Of a stretch of DNA of 64,000 bases, positions 28,413 through 38,148 are shown one piece after another. The stretch spans positions 1,270,956-1,334,955 of the forward strand of contig OZ037897.1 in assembly GCA_964035575.1 (NCBI GenBank). The letters are read 5' to 3'. The first letter of the stretch is position 1; each line of letters starts with the position of its first letter. Made by a program: the position numbers and the translations under genes. Below the pieces are notes generated by a model that did no database searches, had not been told where the DNA came from, and worked only from the letters and a program-made list of their open reading frames with translations. The stretch comes from Rhynchopus sp. YZ270_cl-10. Its lineage: Eukaryota; Euglenozoa; Diplonemea; Diplonemida; Diplonemidae.

Positions 28413-28626
28413 CTCTTTTTATTTAGGTAGTTTCTTGCTTGGGAATTGTTTAGAAAAATTATTTCCACATCTTTTCGACCACCAAAATCCCAAGATGAGG
28501 AAGTTTGGAAAAGTGCATTTTTGTGAAAGTATTTTGCCATATCTTTGTTGTCACCAAAATCCCAAGATGGTGAGAGAATCTTGAAAAATCATTTTCCATA
28601 TTTTCACTTCCCAGTGAAAAAGAGAA

Positions 28627-28699
28627 TACCCATGGTGGGGATCGAACCCACAATCTTTCGCTTAGGAAGCGAACGCCTTATCCATTGGGCTACACGGGC
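28627..28699 (-). tRNA. tRNA-Arg(CCT)
   Basis: Stem TTCGC/GCGAA, loop TTCCTAA; matches the Arg(CCT) pattern with GGATAAGGC D-arm. Confidence 0.94.
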
Positions 28700-28807
28700 C
28701 TAATAGTTTTACCTTCTTTCCTTTTCTCTGGGGTGGTCAAATTTAGGACAAGAGACTTTTCTGCATGACCACCCCCCACAATGATTCTTTGGTTTAAATG
28801 AATGTGA

Positions 28808-28880
28808 GCCTCCCTAGCTCAGTCGGTAGAGCGCAAGGCCCTTAACCTTGTGGTCGCGGGTTCGAGCCCCGCGGGAGGTG
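28808..28880 (+). tRNA. tRNA-Lys(CTT), gene 1, C33
   Basis: Stem CAAGG/CCTTG, loop CCCTTAA: C at position 33. The second gene (35134, minus strand) is the same. Confidence 0.93.
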
Positions 28881-29190
28881 CTTTTCTTTTTGAATGTTTA
28901 CGATTTTGCAGGTTTCTGAGATTTTGAGGCAAATGAAAACCAAAAAATATTTCCTCCACTTGATCTCAGTTCTGTTTCGTTGGCAAGTTGAGAGTGGAAT
29001 TTGGGTGAAAATATGTGTTTTCCGAACCAACACAGGACTCCCACCGACCGGTGTAGGTTTTGCGTTCAACCAGGTGTGAACTGCTTCCACTCGCGAAAAG
29101 TGCCAGACCCTTTTGCTGGGGATAGCACGTTTCAGCCCCACAACTTATCTCCTTTCTGGGCATGTCCAGTGTGCTCAGCTGCCGCTTCTT

Positions 29191-29598
29191 GGCGACTCAC
29201 CAGTACAGAATGGTGGAATCCAGCACAGAATGGAATGGCTGGGAAATCCTTAGCAATCCATAATTCAGATGGAAAAACTCCTGACCTGGCTATTGAATTT
29301 TCGGATCATTTTCTCAGTCACAATGCAAGCACAGAATGGAAACCAAAACCAAGCACAGAATGGAACACGGCTATAAGACTCCAGCCATTCCATTCTGTGC
29401 TGGTTTTTCGTTTCCATTCTGTGCTTGCATTGTGACTGAGAAAATGATCTGAAAATTCAATACCCGGGTCAGGAGTTTTTTTTTCCACTCCTAACAAATC
29501 CTTACAGTAAGCCTATAAGTCTCCAGCCATTCCATTCTGTGCTGGTTTTTGGAGCCCATTCTGTGAGCACTCGCTCGGGCCTGTACTGGAGTACGGCC
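29191..29598. mobile_element. Hairpin-forming inverted-repeat element (relic, 408 bp)
   Basis: The left end GGCGACTCACCAGTAC resembles that of the 2.3-kb element at 54221, and GTACTGGAGTACGGCC closes the right. Two ~60-bp arms (about 29277-29342 and 29409-29478) form a long hairpin with the motif CACAGAATGG repeated. It shares ATTCAATACCCGGGTC with the tRNA-inserted elements. No clear target duplication; it sits between tRNA genes. Confidence 0.5.
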
Positions 29599-29695
29599 AG
29601 GCCATCTCCCTTCTGCGTTCCTGCCTGTCACATCCAGTGCTCAGTTGCTGCTTCTTCAGCACAACCACATCACATCACATCACCAAAAAATAGAA

Positions 29696-29767
29696 AGGCA
29701 ACTGGGGGGATCGAACCCCCGACCCTTGGTTTACAAGACCAATGCTCTGCCACTGAGCTAAATCGCC
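29696..29767 (-). tRNA. tRNA-Thr(TGT)
   Basis: Stem TTGGT/ACCAA, loop CTTGTAA (T33, unlike the two other Thr genes). Confidence 0.95.
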
Positions 29768-29849
29768 GCTGATTAAGATGCTTTTGCTGTTTCTCCTGCG
29801 AAGAAGTTTTTCAAGACAACACAGAAAGGAAAGTGTGTAAAAAAAGAAA

Positions 29850-29920
29850 TGACCCTAGACGGAATCGAACCGCCGTTGATGGATTTGGAATCCATAGTGC
29901 TACCGCTACACCATAGGGCC
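29850..29920 (-). tRNA. tRNA-Trp(CCA)
   Basis: Acceptor GGCCCTA/TAGGGTC, stem ATGGA/TCCAT, loop TTCCAAA. Confidence 0.95.
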
Positions 29921-30005
29921 CATGATTTAGGGCTTCAATGCGTTTAGCATGAAGGTGGAAATTTTGCTGAAAATCCCACACAAAGGAAAAAGACACACAA
30001 AAAAG

Positions 30006-30078
30006 TGCGAGGTGCCAGGATCGAACTGACGACCTTAGGATTATGGGACCTACGCGCTCCCGACTGCGCCAACCTCGC
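30006..30078 (-). tRNA. tRNA-Met(CAT), elongator, C33
   Basis: Acceptor GCGAGGT/ACCTCGC, D-arm GGCGCAGTCGGGAGCGCG and T-loop TTCGATC mark it as elongator. Loop CCCATAA has C33; the initiator at 39952 has T33, the reverse of vertebrates. Confidence 0.93.
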
Positions 30079-30202
30079 CTTGATATTATCGTATCATTAA
30101 GAAATACATGGGGTGCAAATTTCTACAGGTTTGTGTGGCAAAAAAATTTTTTTGAGCCAAAAAATTTTATGGGCTTCTGTGAAAACAATGACAGTTGTAG
30201 AA

Positions 30203-30286
30203 CCTCTCGTAGCTCAATTGGTAGAGCGCTCGACTGTAGAATACTCGGTTATCGAGCGGTCGCTGGTTCGATTCCGGCCGAGAGGA
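30203..30286 (+). tRNA. tRNA-Tyr(GTA) with 11-nt intron
   Basis: Exon 1 ends CGACTGTAG at 30239, the intron is 30240-30250 (AATACTCGGTT), exon 2 resumes ATCGAG. The joined arm is CTCGA-CTGTAGA-TCGAG. Only intron-bearing tRNA gene in the window; the position after base 37 is canonical. Confidence 0.93.
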
Positions 30287-30363
30287 TTTTTTTCGTTTTC
30301 GTGTTCCAGATTATTTTCTGCAAACAGATGACTGCCTAAAAACAAAGAACGGTGAGAATTACA

Positions 30364-30445
30364 GCAGTCGTATCCAAGTGGTTACGGAGGTGGACTAGAA
30401 ATCCATTGGGCTCTGCCCGCGCAGGTTCAAGTCCTGCCGACTGCG
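30364..30445 (+). tRNA. tRNA-Ser(AGA)
   Basis: Long variable arm, stem GTGGA/TCCAT, loop CTAGAAA. Confidence 0.95.
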
Positions 30446-30543
30446 ATTCATTTTTTGTTCACGAATTTTCGTGCATTTTCGTCGTTTCTGTGCTCATTTT
30501 AGACCATTTTGATGCGCGAAATTAAATCAGAGTGAAGATTGTA

Positions 30544-30615
30544 TCCTCGGTAGTATAGAGGTCAGTATTTCCGCCTGTCACGCGGAAGACCCGGGTTCAA
30601 TTCCCGGCCGGGGAA
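30544..30615 (+). tRNA. tRNA-Asp(GTC), intact gene
   Basis: Stem TTCCGC/GCGGAA, loop CTGTCAC. A second Asp gene at 38096 is interrupted. Confidence 0.95.
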
Positions 30616-30677
30616 TTCTTTTTTGTACAGGGCTCCCACTCATTGTTTCGTTTCTTTTCTGATGAAAATCAAATCAG

Positions 30678-30750
30678 GCCCCGTTGGCGCAATGGATAGC
30701 GCGTTGGACTTCGAATCCAAAGGTTGCGGGTTCGAGTCCCGCACGGGGTT
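30678..30750 (+). tRNA. tRNA-Arg(TCG)
   Basis: Acceptor GCCCCGT/ACGGGGT, loop CTTCGAA. Confidence 0.95.
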
Positions 30751-31036
30751 AACTTTTTGAACATTGTTTTTTTGAACTTTTTTGAAAACACAAAAAAGTG
30801 AGAGGTTGGTGTCAAATGAATTACAGTGACAAGTTACAGTCACAACAGATAAAAACATTGGGTCCAGTGGGAAGGGGTCACCCCGGGATTTTGGATTTTT
30901 TGGTAGTCAACCCACCCATAAGAACCTTGAAAAATTTTTGGGAAAAACTTGAAAACTGGAAATTCTTTGAAAAGCTGACATTTCAGAAAAAATTTTCTGA
31001 ACATGAAAATTTTGCTTCCCCCTTTAAAAAAAGAAC

Positions 31037-31108
31037 TGCACTTACCGGGAGTCGAACCCGGGCCGCTCGCTTGGAAGGCGAGAATACTAACCGTTATACC
31101 ATAAGTGC
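31037..31108 (-). tRNA. tRNA-Gly(TCC)
   Basis: Acceptor GCACTTA/TAAGTGC, loop CTTCCAA. Confidence 0.95.
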
Positions 31109-31197
31109 TGTTACTTTCATGCAAAGTGTTTTCTTTGTGAGGGGCGATTTCAAAATGAAAATAATTTCAAATTCTTCAAATTGCCTAAAAAAAGAAG

Positions 31198-31269
31198 CAA
31201 CCGTGGCAGGACTCGAACCTGCAACCGCCTGATCCGTGGTCAGGCGCTCTTCCATTGAGCCACACGGTC
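31198..31269 (-). tRNA. tRNA-Arg(ACG), C33
   Basis: Stem CCTGA/TCAGG, loop CCACGGA: C33 directly before the wobble A34 that is normally converted to inosine. Other eukaryotes have CTACGGA. Confidence 0.9.
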
Positions 31270-31357
31270 CATGTCTTTAGGCAATAGTATTTTTTATGTG
31301 GCCTGCATATTTTTGGAGTTGAAAAAAAATTTAGACGGTTGATTGTACAGCTAAAAA

Positions 31358-31429
31358 AGCGGTTACCGAGAATTGAACTCGGGTCTCCCGTGCCACAAAC
31401 GGGTGTTCTAACCACTAAACCATAACCGC
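31358..31429 (-). tRNA. tRNA-His(GTG)
   Basis: Acceptor GCGGTTA/TAACCGC, stem CCCGT/ACGGG, loop TTGTGGC. The -1 base is A, so G-1 would be added after transcription. Confidence 0.94.
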
Positions 31430-31545
31430 TTGAATATTCCCACTTATTGGGATCTCAGAAAGGGTTTTATTTCGAGGGATATTGTGAAATATTTTTCAAC
31501 CATGCAACGAGCGGCAACTCGAGCACAATTTCGACTAATATCGTA

Positions 31546-31616
31546 GCGTAATTGGTCTAGTGGTAGAATGGCCCCCCGCCACGGGGTCGGCCCGGGTTCG
31601 ATTCCCGGATTACGCA
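31546..31616 (+). tRNA. tRNA-Gly(GCC), C33
   Basis: Loop CCGCCAC in stem GCCCC/GGGGT: C33, against CTGCCAC elsewhere. Segment lengths match the standard Gly(GCC) exactly. Confidence 0.92.
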
Positions 31617-31849
31617 CTCTCTTTTTGCGATTGACAAAAGCAAAACAATATGGTTTCGGACAGTTTCAGGTCAGTCACAAACTCGTTCAAAACGAAAAAG
31701 TGGAAATGATATGTACTCTTTCTTGTGTAAGGATTCTTAGTGGAGAAAGAAATTTTTTGTCTGATGCCGGTTTTTGCTCGACATAGTAAGTCAGTTCAGT
31801 CACAACTTCCGTCACAATCGAAAAAAAATTTGACTCATATGTTTATAAA

Positions 31850-32110
31850 CCCATGCTGACTTACATGTTTATTTGTTCACAAAAATCCCAGTTCATAAAC
31901 ATGTAAGTCAGTATGGCCGCTCTGGTGGCCGCATGTTTTTGGGTTAACTTACGTGTTTATGAAAAACCTGACTTACATGTTTATTTGTTCACAAAATTCC
32001 CTGGGTTAATAACCATGTAAGTCAGGTTTTTCATAACCATGTAAGTCAGGTTGGGACTACAACATGTTCATAAACCCAACCTGACTTACATGTATATTTC
32101 TTCACAAAAT
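31850..32110. repeat. Cluster of the ACTTACATG motif
   Basis: Direct and inverted copies of CTGACTTACATGTTTAT and its complement, as in the ends of the tRNA-inserted elements, with TGTTCACAAAA spacers. Probably a diverged relative; no target duplication or gene seen. The flanking 31617-31849 holds nothing recognisable. Confidence 0.6.
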
Positions 32111-32160
32111 TCCCAAGATATGGCCGGTGCACTGGTCAGAGACATCACGTTTGCGGGCCA

Positions 32161-32326
32161 ACCCCCCTGTGCGCCCGATTAGCTTACCCCCCTGTGCGCC
32201 CGATTAGGAATACCCCCCTGTGCGCCCGATTAGCTTACCCCCCTGTGCGCCCGATTAGGAATACCCCCCTGTGCGCCCGATTAGGGATCCCCCTGTGCGC
32301 CCGATTAGCTTACCCCCTGTGCGCCC
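32161..32326. repeat. Minisatellite, ~25-bp unit
   Basis: Seven copies of CCCCCCTGTGCGCCCGATTA followed by GCTTA or GGAATA alternately. 32327-32686 beyond it holds no recognisable gene. Confidence 0.85.
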
Positions 32327-32686
32327 ACCTACCTAGTCACTGTGACCAGGTGCCTGGTCAGATCTGACCAGGTACCCTTACTAATATGCCTTACCAATAT
32401 GGCCAGGGGTGTGGTATGTTGGGTGCACAAGGGAGTTTCACGATGGGGGAATACATGCTGGACATGTGCCTTATCTTATGCACAGGTGCAATGGATGGCA
32501 TAGCAAACCCGTATGCCCATTGCGTGTGTGGGTTTGCTGGCCTAGGACTGTACGGAAAGTGCACGGGTCCACCACAGTACAACCAGTCATGCACCAAGGG
32601 CAACTGGCTGTTTTATCAATTTTTGAACTTTTTTTTAGACATTGCCAAACCTTCTCCATAATCTGAGATCTTGGGAAACAAGATAA

Positions 32687-32758
32687 GCTCGCGTGGCGCA
32701 ATGGAAGCGCGTCGGTTCCCGACGCCGGAGGTTGCGGGTTCGATCCCCGCCGCGAGTA
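32687..32758 (+). tRNA. tRNA-Arg(CCG), C33
   Basis: Stem TCGGT/GCCGG, loop TCCCGAC: anticodon CCG with C33; the usual loop is TTCCGGA. Confidence 0.88.
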
Positions 32759-32869
32759 CTTTTTGTTCATTCCAAAATATTTTTAGATTTCCTCCTTTGC
32801 CAAATTGAAAATTCAGAAATGCGAAAATATCAAAAAACAGCTCCGAAATTTGAAAGCAATTAAAAAGGA

Positions 32870-32941
32870 TTCCCCCTCCGGGGTTTGAACCCGGGTCGCC
32901 TGGGTGAAAGCCAGGTATACTAACCACTGTACTAAAGGGGA
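32870..32941 (-). tRNA. tRNA-Glu(TTC)
   Basis: Stem CCTGG/CCAGG, loop CTTTCAC. Confidence 0.95.
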
Positions 32942-33038
32942 GGTGATACTTAGGCACAATCCAAAAAGGGTACTTTTGTGCAAGGAACACGGAATTTCAA
33001 ACGAAAAAATAAATAAAAATGAAAATCCAAAAAGACAA

Positions 33039-33091
33039 GGGCTCGGCGGGGAATTGAACCCCGGACCTCTCGCACCCTAAGCGAGAATCAT
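33039..33091 (-). pseudogene. tRNA-Pro(AGG), 3' part, interrupted
   Basis: Holds the acceptor, T-arm and anticodon arm (loop TTAGGGT) up to the duplicated octamer AGAATCAT (plus strand). Element copy 2 separates it from its 5' part at 34365. No other Pro(AGG) gene is visible. Confidence 0.92.
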
Positions 33092-34364
33092 GGCCATACT
33101 GACTTACATGGTTATGGGAAAACTTACATGTTTATGGAAAAAACTGACTTACATGTTTATGAAAAACATGACTTACATGTTTATTAAGCCGGGGATTTTT
33201 GTGTACAAATAAACATGTAAGTCATGTTTTTCATAACCATGTAAGTCATGTTTAGATTTTTGCCGGTTCATAACCATGTAAGTCATGTTTTTCATAAACA
33301 TGTAAGTCAGTTTTTTTTTGAGGTCAGGTCGACATTCAATACCCGGGTCGGGAACATATTTCTGCCACTTAGCCAAAAACTGACTTGTCTCGGGGGTTGA
33401 ACCCGCTACCATAAGAAAAATTTTACCTGCGTGGTAACCACTCGGCTACACTGTCTCATACTTCTCCACACAGTTTTTCTGAAGAGGTCCTGACCAATTG
33501 CGGGTTCTAGGTTACGTTATCTGACTGGTGGCTGTGCGGGTTTGCGGGTTTGCGGGTGCGCGGGTTTGCGGGTTCGAGGTTGCGTTATCTGGCTGGTGTG
33601 GTGGTGCGGGTGCGCGGGGTTCGGGCAACGTTATCTGGTTCGTGGGTTAATAAGCTGGCTGGTGGGTGCGGGTGCGCGGGAACCTGCTGGTTCTAGGTTG
33701 CGTTATCTGGCTGGTGGTTGTGCGGGTTTGCGGGTTGACGGGTGCGCGGGTTTGCGGTCCCTAGCTGGTTCGTGTGGTTGTGCGGGTGCGCGGGGTTCGG
33801 GCAACGTTATCTGGCTGGTGTGGTTAATAAGCTGGCTGGTGGGTGCGGGTGCGCGGGAACCTGCTGGTTCTAGGTTGCGTTATCCGGTTGGTGTGGTTGT
33901 GCGGGTGCGCGGGGTTCGGGTAACGTTATCTGGTTCGTGGGTTAATAAGCTGGCTGGTGGGTGCGGGTGCGCGGGAACCTGCTGGTTCTAGGTTGCGTTA
34001 TCTGGTTCGTGTGGCTGATAGGGTTCTCGGGGGTCAGTTACTTAGCTGGCTCGTGTGCTATGTTATGTGGGTGAACACCATCAGTATCCTTCCCCACGGA
34101 CTAAGGGTAAAACACTTTGCACACAGACACAAAAATTTTGCCAGAGGTCTTCTCATAAGAAATTTTTCACAGGCAAAAAAAAAATTTTTTTTTCGAACGA
34201 GCTTTTTCTGAAGAAAAATTTTTTTTGTGTAGAAAAAATTTTTTGGCCTGTAAGTGGGTCAACCTGAAAATCCATAAACATGTAAGTTTCCCACCATAAA
34301 CATGTAAGTCATGTTTTTCCCAAAACATGTAAGTGGATCCCAAAACATGTAAGTCATGGTCACC
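33092..34364. mobile_element. tRNA-inserted inverted-repeat element, copy 2 (1273 bp)
   Basis: 8-bp duplication AGAATCAT at 33084-33091 and 34365-34372. Same length as copy 1 and apparently identical along its length, so very recent. The host tRNA lies on the opposite strand relative to copy 1, so orientation is not fixed. Internal tRNA-like segment at 33386-33457. Confidence 0.85.
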
Positions 34365-34391
34365 AGAATCATGCCACTAGACCACCGAGCC
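34365..34391 (-). pseudogene. tRNA-Pro(AGG), 5' part
   Basis: 5' acceptor strand and D-arm (GGCTCGGTGGTCTAGTGGC) ending in the duplicated octamer. Confidence 0.92.
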
Positions 34392-34505
34392 ACGAATTCT
34401 CTCGCATTCTCTTCGTACCAAGGCCATAAGTTTCCATCATTCCTTGTGTGTGTTTTCGTTTTGAATAAGGTCCCCATGTAAATGCTGTCTTCGCTAACAA
34501 TCAGA

Positions 34506-34578
34506 TCCTCCTTGGCGCAGTCGGTAGCGCGTCAGGCTGTTAACCTGCAGGTCGTTGGTTCGAACCCAACAGGAGGAG
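34506..34578 (+). tRNA. tRNA-Asn(GTT), gene 2
   Basis: Same sequence as gene 1 at 26453; loop CTGTTAA. The following 34579-34831 holds nothing recognisable. Confidence 0.95.
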
Positions 34579-34831
34579 ATTTTTCATTTTTTTGAGTTTT
34601 TGATTCTATTTTTGATTTTGAGCTAAAAATCCACATTGTGTGTCATCTTGATGTTGAAACTATTTTTCAGATTTCCAAGGTTGTCTCACCAAAAAAACCA
34701 AACATCTTGAATGCTGTCCTAACTTGGAGATTGTTGACCTGAAGATAAAACAGATTTTGTCAGGTTTTTTTTTTGAGTTTGAAAAAGTTCAGAACAGAAT
34801 GAAAAAAGGGATCGATGCAGTGTATAAAAAA

Positions 34832-34913
34832 CGCGAACGGCAAGGTTCGAACTTGCGCATGCAGAGCACACTCGCTTAGCAGGCGAGCCCCGTAACCACT
34901 TGGGTACGTCCGC
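34832..34913 (-). tRNA. tRNA-Ser(GCT)
   Basis: Long variable arm, stem CTCGC/GCGAG, loop CTGCTAA. Confidence 0.95.
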
Positions 34914-35133
34914 TTAATTACCTGTCAGTACTTAGGACGAAGCTTGTACTTTGTTTAACGACACGTTAGTGATCACTTGTGTGGTCACCAAAAATCATCG
35001 CAATTGTGACCACCAAAAAAATTTTTTGGGCACGATTTCGCGCGATGGTGAGCTCATTGCACGACGGCCGACACACCATGTTTTCCAACAAATTTAAAAA
35101 ATTCCAGAAAAATTCAGGTATCAATACAAAAAG

Positions 35134-35206
35134 CACCTCCCGCGGGGCTCGAACCCGCGACCACAAGGTTAAGGGCCTTGCGCTCTACCGACTGAGCTAG
35201 GGAGGC
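35134..35206 (-). tRNA. tRNA-Lys(CTT), gene 2, C33
   Basis: Same as gene 1 at 28808 including loop CCCTTAA. Confidence 0.93.
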
Positions 35207-35308
35207 TCATATTAACTTAAACCAAAGAATCAAGATGGGGTACTTGTGTGTACCTGCAACCATCACATTTTCCATCGTTGTTGCGTGAACAAAAGGATCC
35301 GGATTATC

Positions 35309-35380
35309 TCTCCTATGGTGTAGTGGTTAGCACCCTGGACTTTGAATCCAGTAGCCGCGGTTCAAACCCGCGTGGGAGAA
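35309..35380 (+). tRNA. tRNA-Gln(TTG)
   Basis: Acceptor TCTCCTA/TGGGAGA, stem CTGGA/TCCAG, loop CTTTGAA. Confidence 0.95.
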
Positions 35381-35494
35381 CTTTTCTTTTTCCAAGTGTT
35401 TTCAATATTTTTTGGAGCTTTGTCACACACATCTTCAATCTCTGCATTTGATGACAAAACATAGATCACAGAAATCAAACGAAAAGGTAAAGAA

Positions 35495-35576
35495 CGCTGA
35501 CGGCAGGGTTCGAACCTGCGCGGGCAGAGCCCAGTGGATTTCAAGTCCACCTCCGTAACCACTTGGATACGTCAGC
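35495..35576 (-). tRNA. tRNA-Ser(TGA)
   Basis: Long variable arm, stem GTGGA/TCCAC, loop CTTGAAA. Confidence 0.95.
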
Positions 35577-35653
35577 ATAGTTGAGGAAGTACAACGCCCC
35601 AGATCCTGAAAATGGGCACAAAAAAGAGAATCCAATCGATCCAAAAAAGTAGG

Positions 35654-35725
35654 CACCCGCCGTGGGGATCGAACCCACGACCATTGGATTAAAAGTCCAA
35701 CGCTCTACCGCTGAGCTAGGCGGGC
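35654..35725 (-). tRNA. tRNA-Lys(TTT)
   Basis: Stem TTGGA/TCCAA, loop CTTTTAA (T33, unlike Lys(CTT)). Confidence 0.95.
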
Positions 35726-35837
35726 ATTCGTTTTAAAGGAAAGAGTGATTTCAAGGCTTGTTGCGTTCTTGAAAAAAACTGACAAAAAGACGAACAGAAA
35801 GTGCCCCAAGTACGTCTCCTTGAGGGACATTTATCAG

Positions 35838-35909
35838 GGGCGTTTAGCTCAGTGGTAGAGCGCCCGTTCTGCATACGGGAGGCCGAGGGTTCGAACCCCT
35901 CAATGTCCA
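35838..35909 (+). tRNA. tRNA-Ala(TGC), C33
   Basis: Stem CCCGT/ACGGG, loop TCTGCAT with C33. Confidence 0.93.
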
Positions 35910-35959
35910 TTTTTTTGCCTTATTTTGTTGATTATTTTTTGGTTGGGCCAGTTAACACA

Positions 35960-36610
35960 CAAAAATATGAACTGGCACCATTGTGCAGTGCCTGCGATGA
36001 GGATGTGTGTGATGGTCCAATTGGCGAGTCTGATGTCATAATGTGTTCAGGAACATCCAAATGACCCATTTTCCCAACGTTTTCACATTTTTGAGCATTT
36101 TGCTATTACGCAATAGTGGTACAATAGGCATTTTACTGGGTCATTTTAACCAACTCTATCAGGACACTTCTGATGCTCCAATTGGCGATTCTGACCTCAT
36201 AATGGCTTCATGAGCAGCCGAATAACCCGTTTTCCAAATATTTTCACATTTTTGAACATTTTGCCATTCGTGGAATGGTGGCACAAAAGTCATTTTACTG
36301 GGTCATTTTCGCCAACTCGATCAGGGGACACTTCTGGTGCTCCAATTTGCGGTTCTGACCTCATAATGGATTCAAGAGCACCCAAATAACCCATTTTCCC
36401 AACGTTTTCACATTTTAGACTATTTTTGCTATTGCGGAATGGCAGTACAATAGGCAGTTTACTGGGTCATTTTCGCCAACTCGATCAGGATACTTCTGAT
36501 GCTCTAATCACATCGTTTAACCTCATAATGCATTCAGGAGCACCCAAATAACCCATTTTCCCAATGTTTTCGCATTTTTGACCATTTTGCTGTTGCAGAG
36601 TATCAGTAAG
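35960..36610. repeat. ~162-bp satellite, about four units
   Basis: GCTCCAATTGGCG, CATAATG, CAGGAGC and ACCCATTTTCCCAACG recur every ~162 bp. Same family as 40480-41060 and, inverted, 42900-44370. No gene. Confidence 0.75.
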
Positions 36611-36696
36611 ATGAGGTCATGCAAATACAGTTTTGTGCACAACAGAAAAAAAATAGTGTGTACCCCAGGTTGGCGATTCCTTTCGTCATTATTGTC

Positions 36697-36769
36697 GGTC
36701 GTGTAGCTCAGTCGGTAGAGCATTGGTCTAATAAGCCAACGGTCCCAGGTTCGAGCCCTGTCACGACCA
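36697..36769 (+). tRNA. tRNA-Ile(AAT)
   Basis: Acceptor GGTCGTG/CACGACC, loop CTAATAA. Confidence 0.95.
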
Positions 36770-36847
36770 ATACTTTTTCTACTACTTTGACTTTGACCTG
36801 TTCAAAAAATGTTGGCCGTGTAAAAAATATGCATACCCTAAAACAAG

Positions 36848-36854
36848 GCCTCTT

Positions 36855-36903
<49 letters not shown>

Positions 36904-36920
36904 AATCCCAGGTGGAGGCA
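36848..36920 (+). tRNA. tRNA-Phe(GAA)
   Basis: Stem CAGA/TCTG, loop CTGAAGA. The innermost acceptor pair is a T-T mismatch. Confidence 0.94.
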
Positions 36921-37534
36921 CTTCTCTTTTTTCCCCTCAACTCTAATAACAATTTTCAATGTGCGCTGTGCTACTACATTGGAAAAGTGCGCTGTGCTAC
37001 TACATCCCAATTTTTTGGACGAAAATTTTTTGGTATGTTGGGTGCAGACCCCGATATGGGCGCACAGAACACCCCCCCATTGTGGGCGCACAGAACAGGC
37101 CCTCCGTTGTGGGCGCACAGCTCACTGTGTGCTGTGCAAAGTTTCAGCATATGGCTTCTGGCAACAAAAACTTAAAAAAAATTTTGGCCGAAAATTATTT
37201 TTTGGCCTGCAATCAGGTTGAGCTGAGACGCTATGTAACCTGTCAGTCTGTTTCATGTTCCCACTGATCAAAGTTCGTTCGAGATGGAAAGGACTGAAAA
37301 GGAAGCACATGCGGAAATGTTAAGGAATTCCCACCCATTTCCACATGTGCTTCCGGCAACAAAAACTGATCGCTCCGGGATTTGATTTTGGTACCATTTT
37401 TCACCAAATCCAAAAAAATAGGCAGAGTAGCACAGCCGCAAACGTTAGCATTATGACACGTGTTTGCGGATGTGCGCTCACCCCAAAAAAAATGGACAAC
37501 ACAAGGCCAAAAAACAAACACACAAAAAGAAGTG
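36921..37534. other. Intergenic spacer without recognised gene
   Basis: Contains a short duplication (GTGCGCTGTGCTACTACAT at 36961 and 36986) and three copies of TGTGGGCGCACAG or a variant around 37060-37120. Otherwise nothing supported. Confidence 0.5.
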
Positions 37535-37608
37535 TACACCTATCCGGGTTTGAACCGGAGACCTCCTCGGTGTTAACGAGGCGTCATAACCAACTAGACC
37601 ATAGGTGC
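37535..37608 (-). tRNA. tRNA-Val(AAC)
   Basis: Acceptor GCACCTA/TAGGTGT, loop TTAACAC. Confidence 0.95.
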
Positions 37609-37731
37609 TGACATTTATATGGTTCATAGAAACGAGATGGTGTGTGCATTCACCACCCAGAACCCAAAACTGTGTCAAAATAAAAAAAAAATTTTGGACA
37701 GAAGAAAATGGGAATATGGGTACAAAACGAA

Positions 37732-37803
37732 GGCTTAGTGGTCTAGTGGCATGATTCTCGCTTTGGGTGCGAGAGGTCCAGGGTTCGATTCCCTGCTGAG
37801 CCC
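37732..37803 (+). tRNA. tRNA-Pro(TGG)
   Basis: Acceptor GGCTTAG/CTGAGCC, loop TTTGGGT. Confidence 0.95.
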
Positions 37804-37910
37804 CTCTTTTTTTCGAGATTTTGTGTCACAAATTTTTTGTCAGAAAAAACAAATTGTGAAAAAACTGATTCCTTGAAAAATTGATTCTGGACAACAGAAG
37901 GAAAAAAGTG

Positions 37911-37992
37911 TGACAGGAGTGGGGTTTGAACCCACGCCTCCGAAGAGAAAGGAACTTGAGTCCTCCGCCTTAGACCTCTCGGCCATCCTGCC
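37911..37992 (-). tRNA. tRNA-Leu(CAA)
   Basis: Acceptor GGCAGGA/TCCTGTC, long variable arm, loop CTCAAGT. No intron, although this isoacceptor often has one in other eukaryotes. Confidence 0.94.
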
Positions 37993-38095
37993 TTGCCAAC
38001 AGATTTATATTAGAAATGAAATGAGAACGATGAGAAAGGACAACCAAAACGGAGAAAAAGAGAGAAACAGAAGAAAACACAACACATAAAAAGAG

Positions 38096-38148
38096 TTCCC
38101 CGGCCGGGAATTGAACCCGGGTCTTCCGCGTGACAGGCGGAAATACTG
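38096..38148 (-). pseudogene. tRNA-Asp(GTC), 3' part, interrupted
   Basis: T-arm and anticodon arm match the intact Asp gene at 30544; cut at AAATACTG (plus strand), which recurs at 39497. Confidence 0.92.

Noticed and set aside
29191-29598. Tandem tRNA-targeted insertion for the 408-bp hairpin element
   Set aside because: No tRNA halves flank it and no 8-bp duplication was found.
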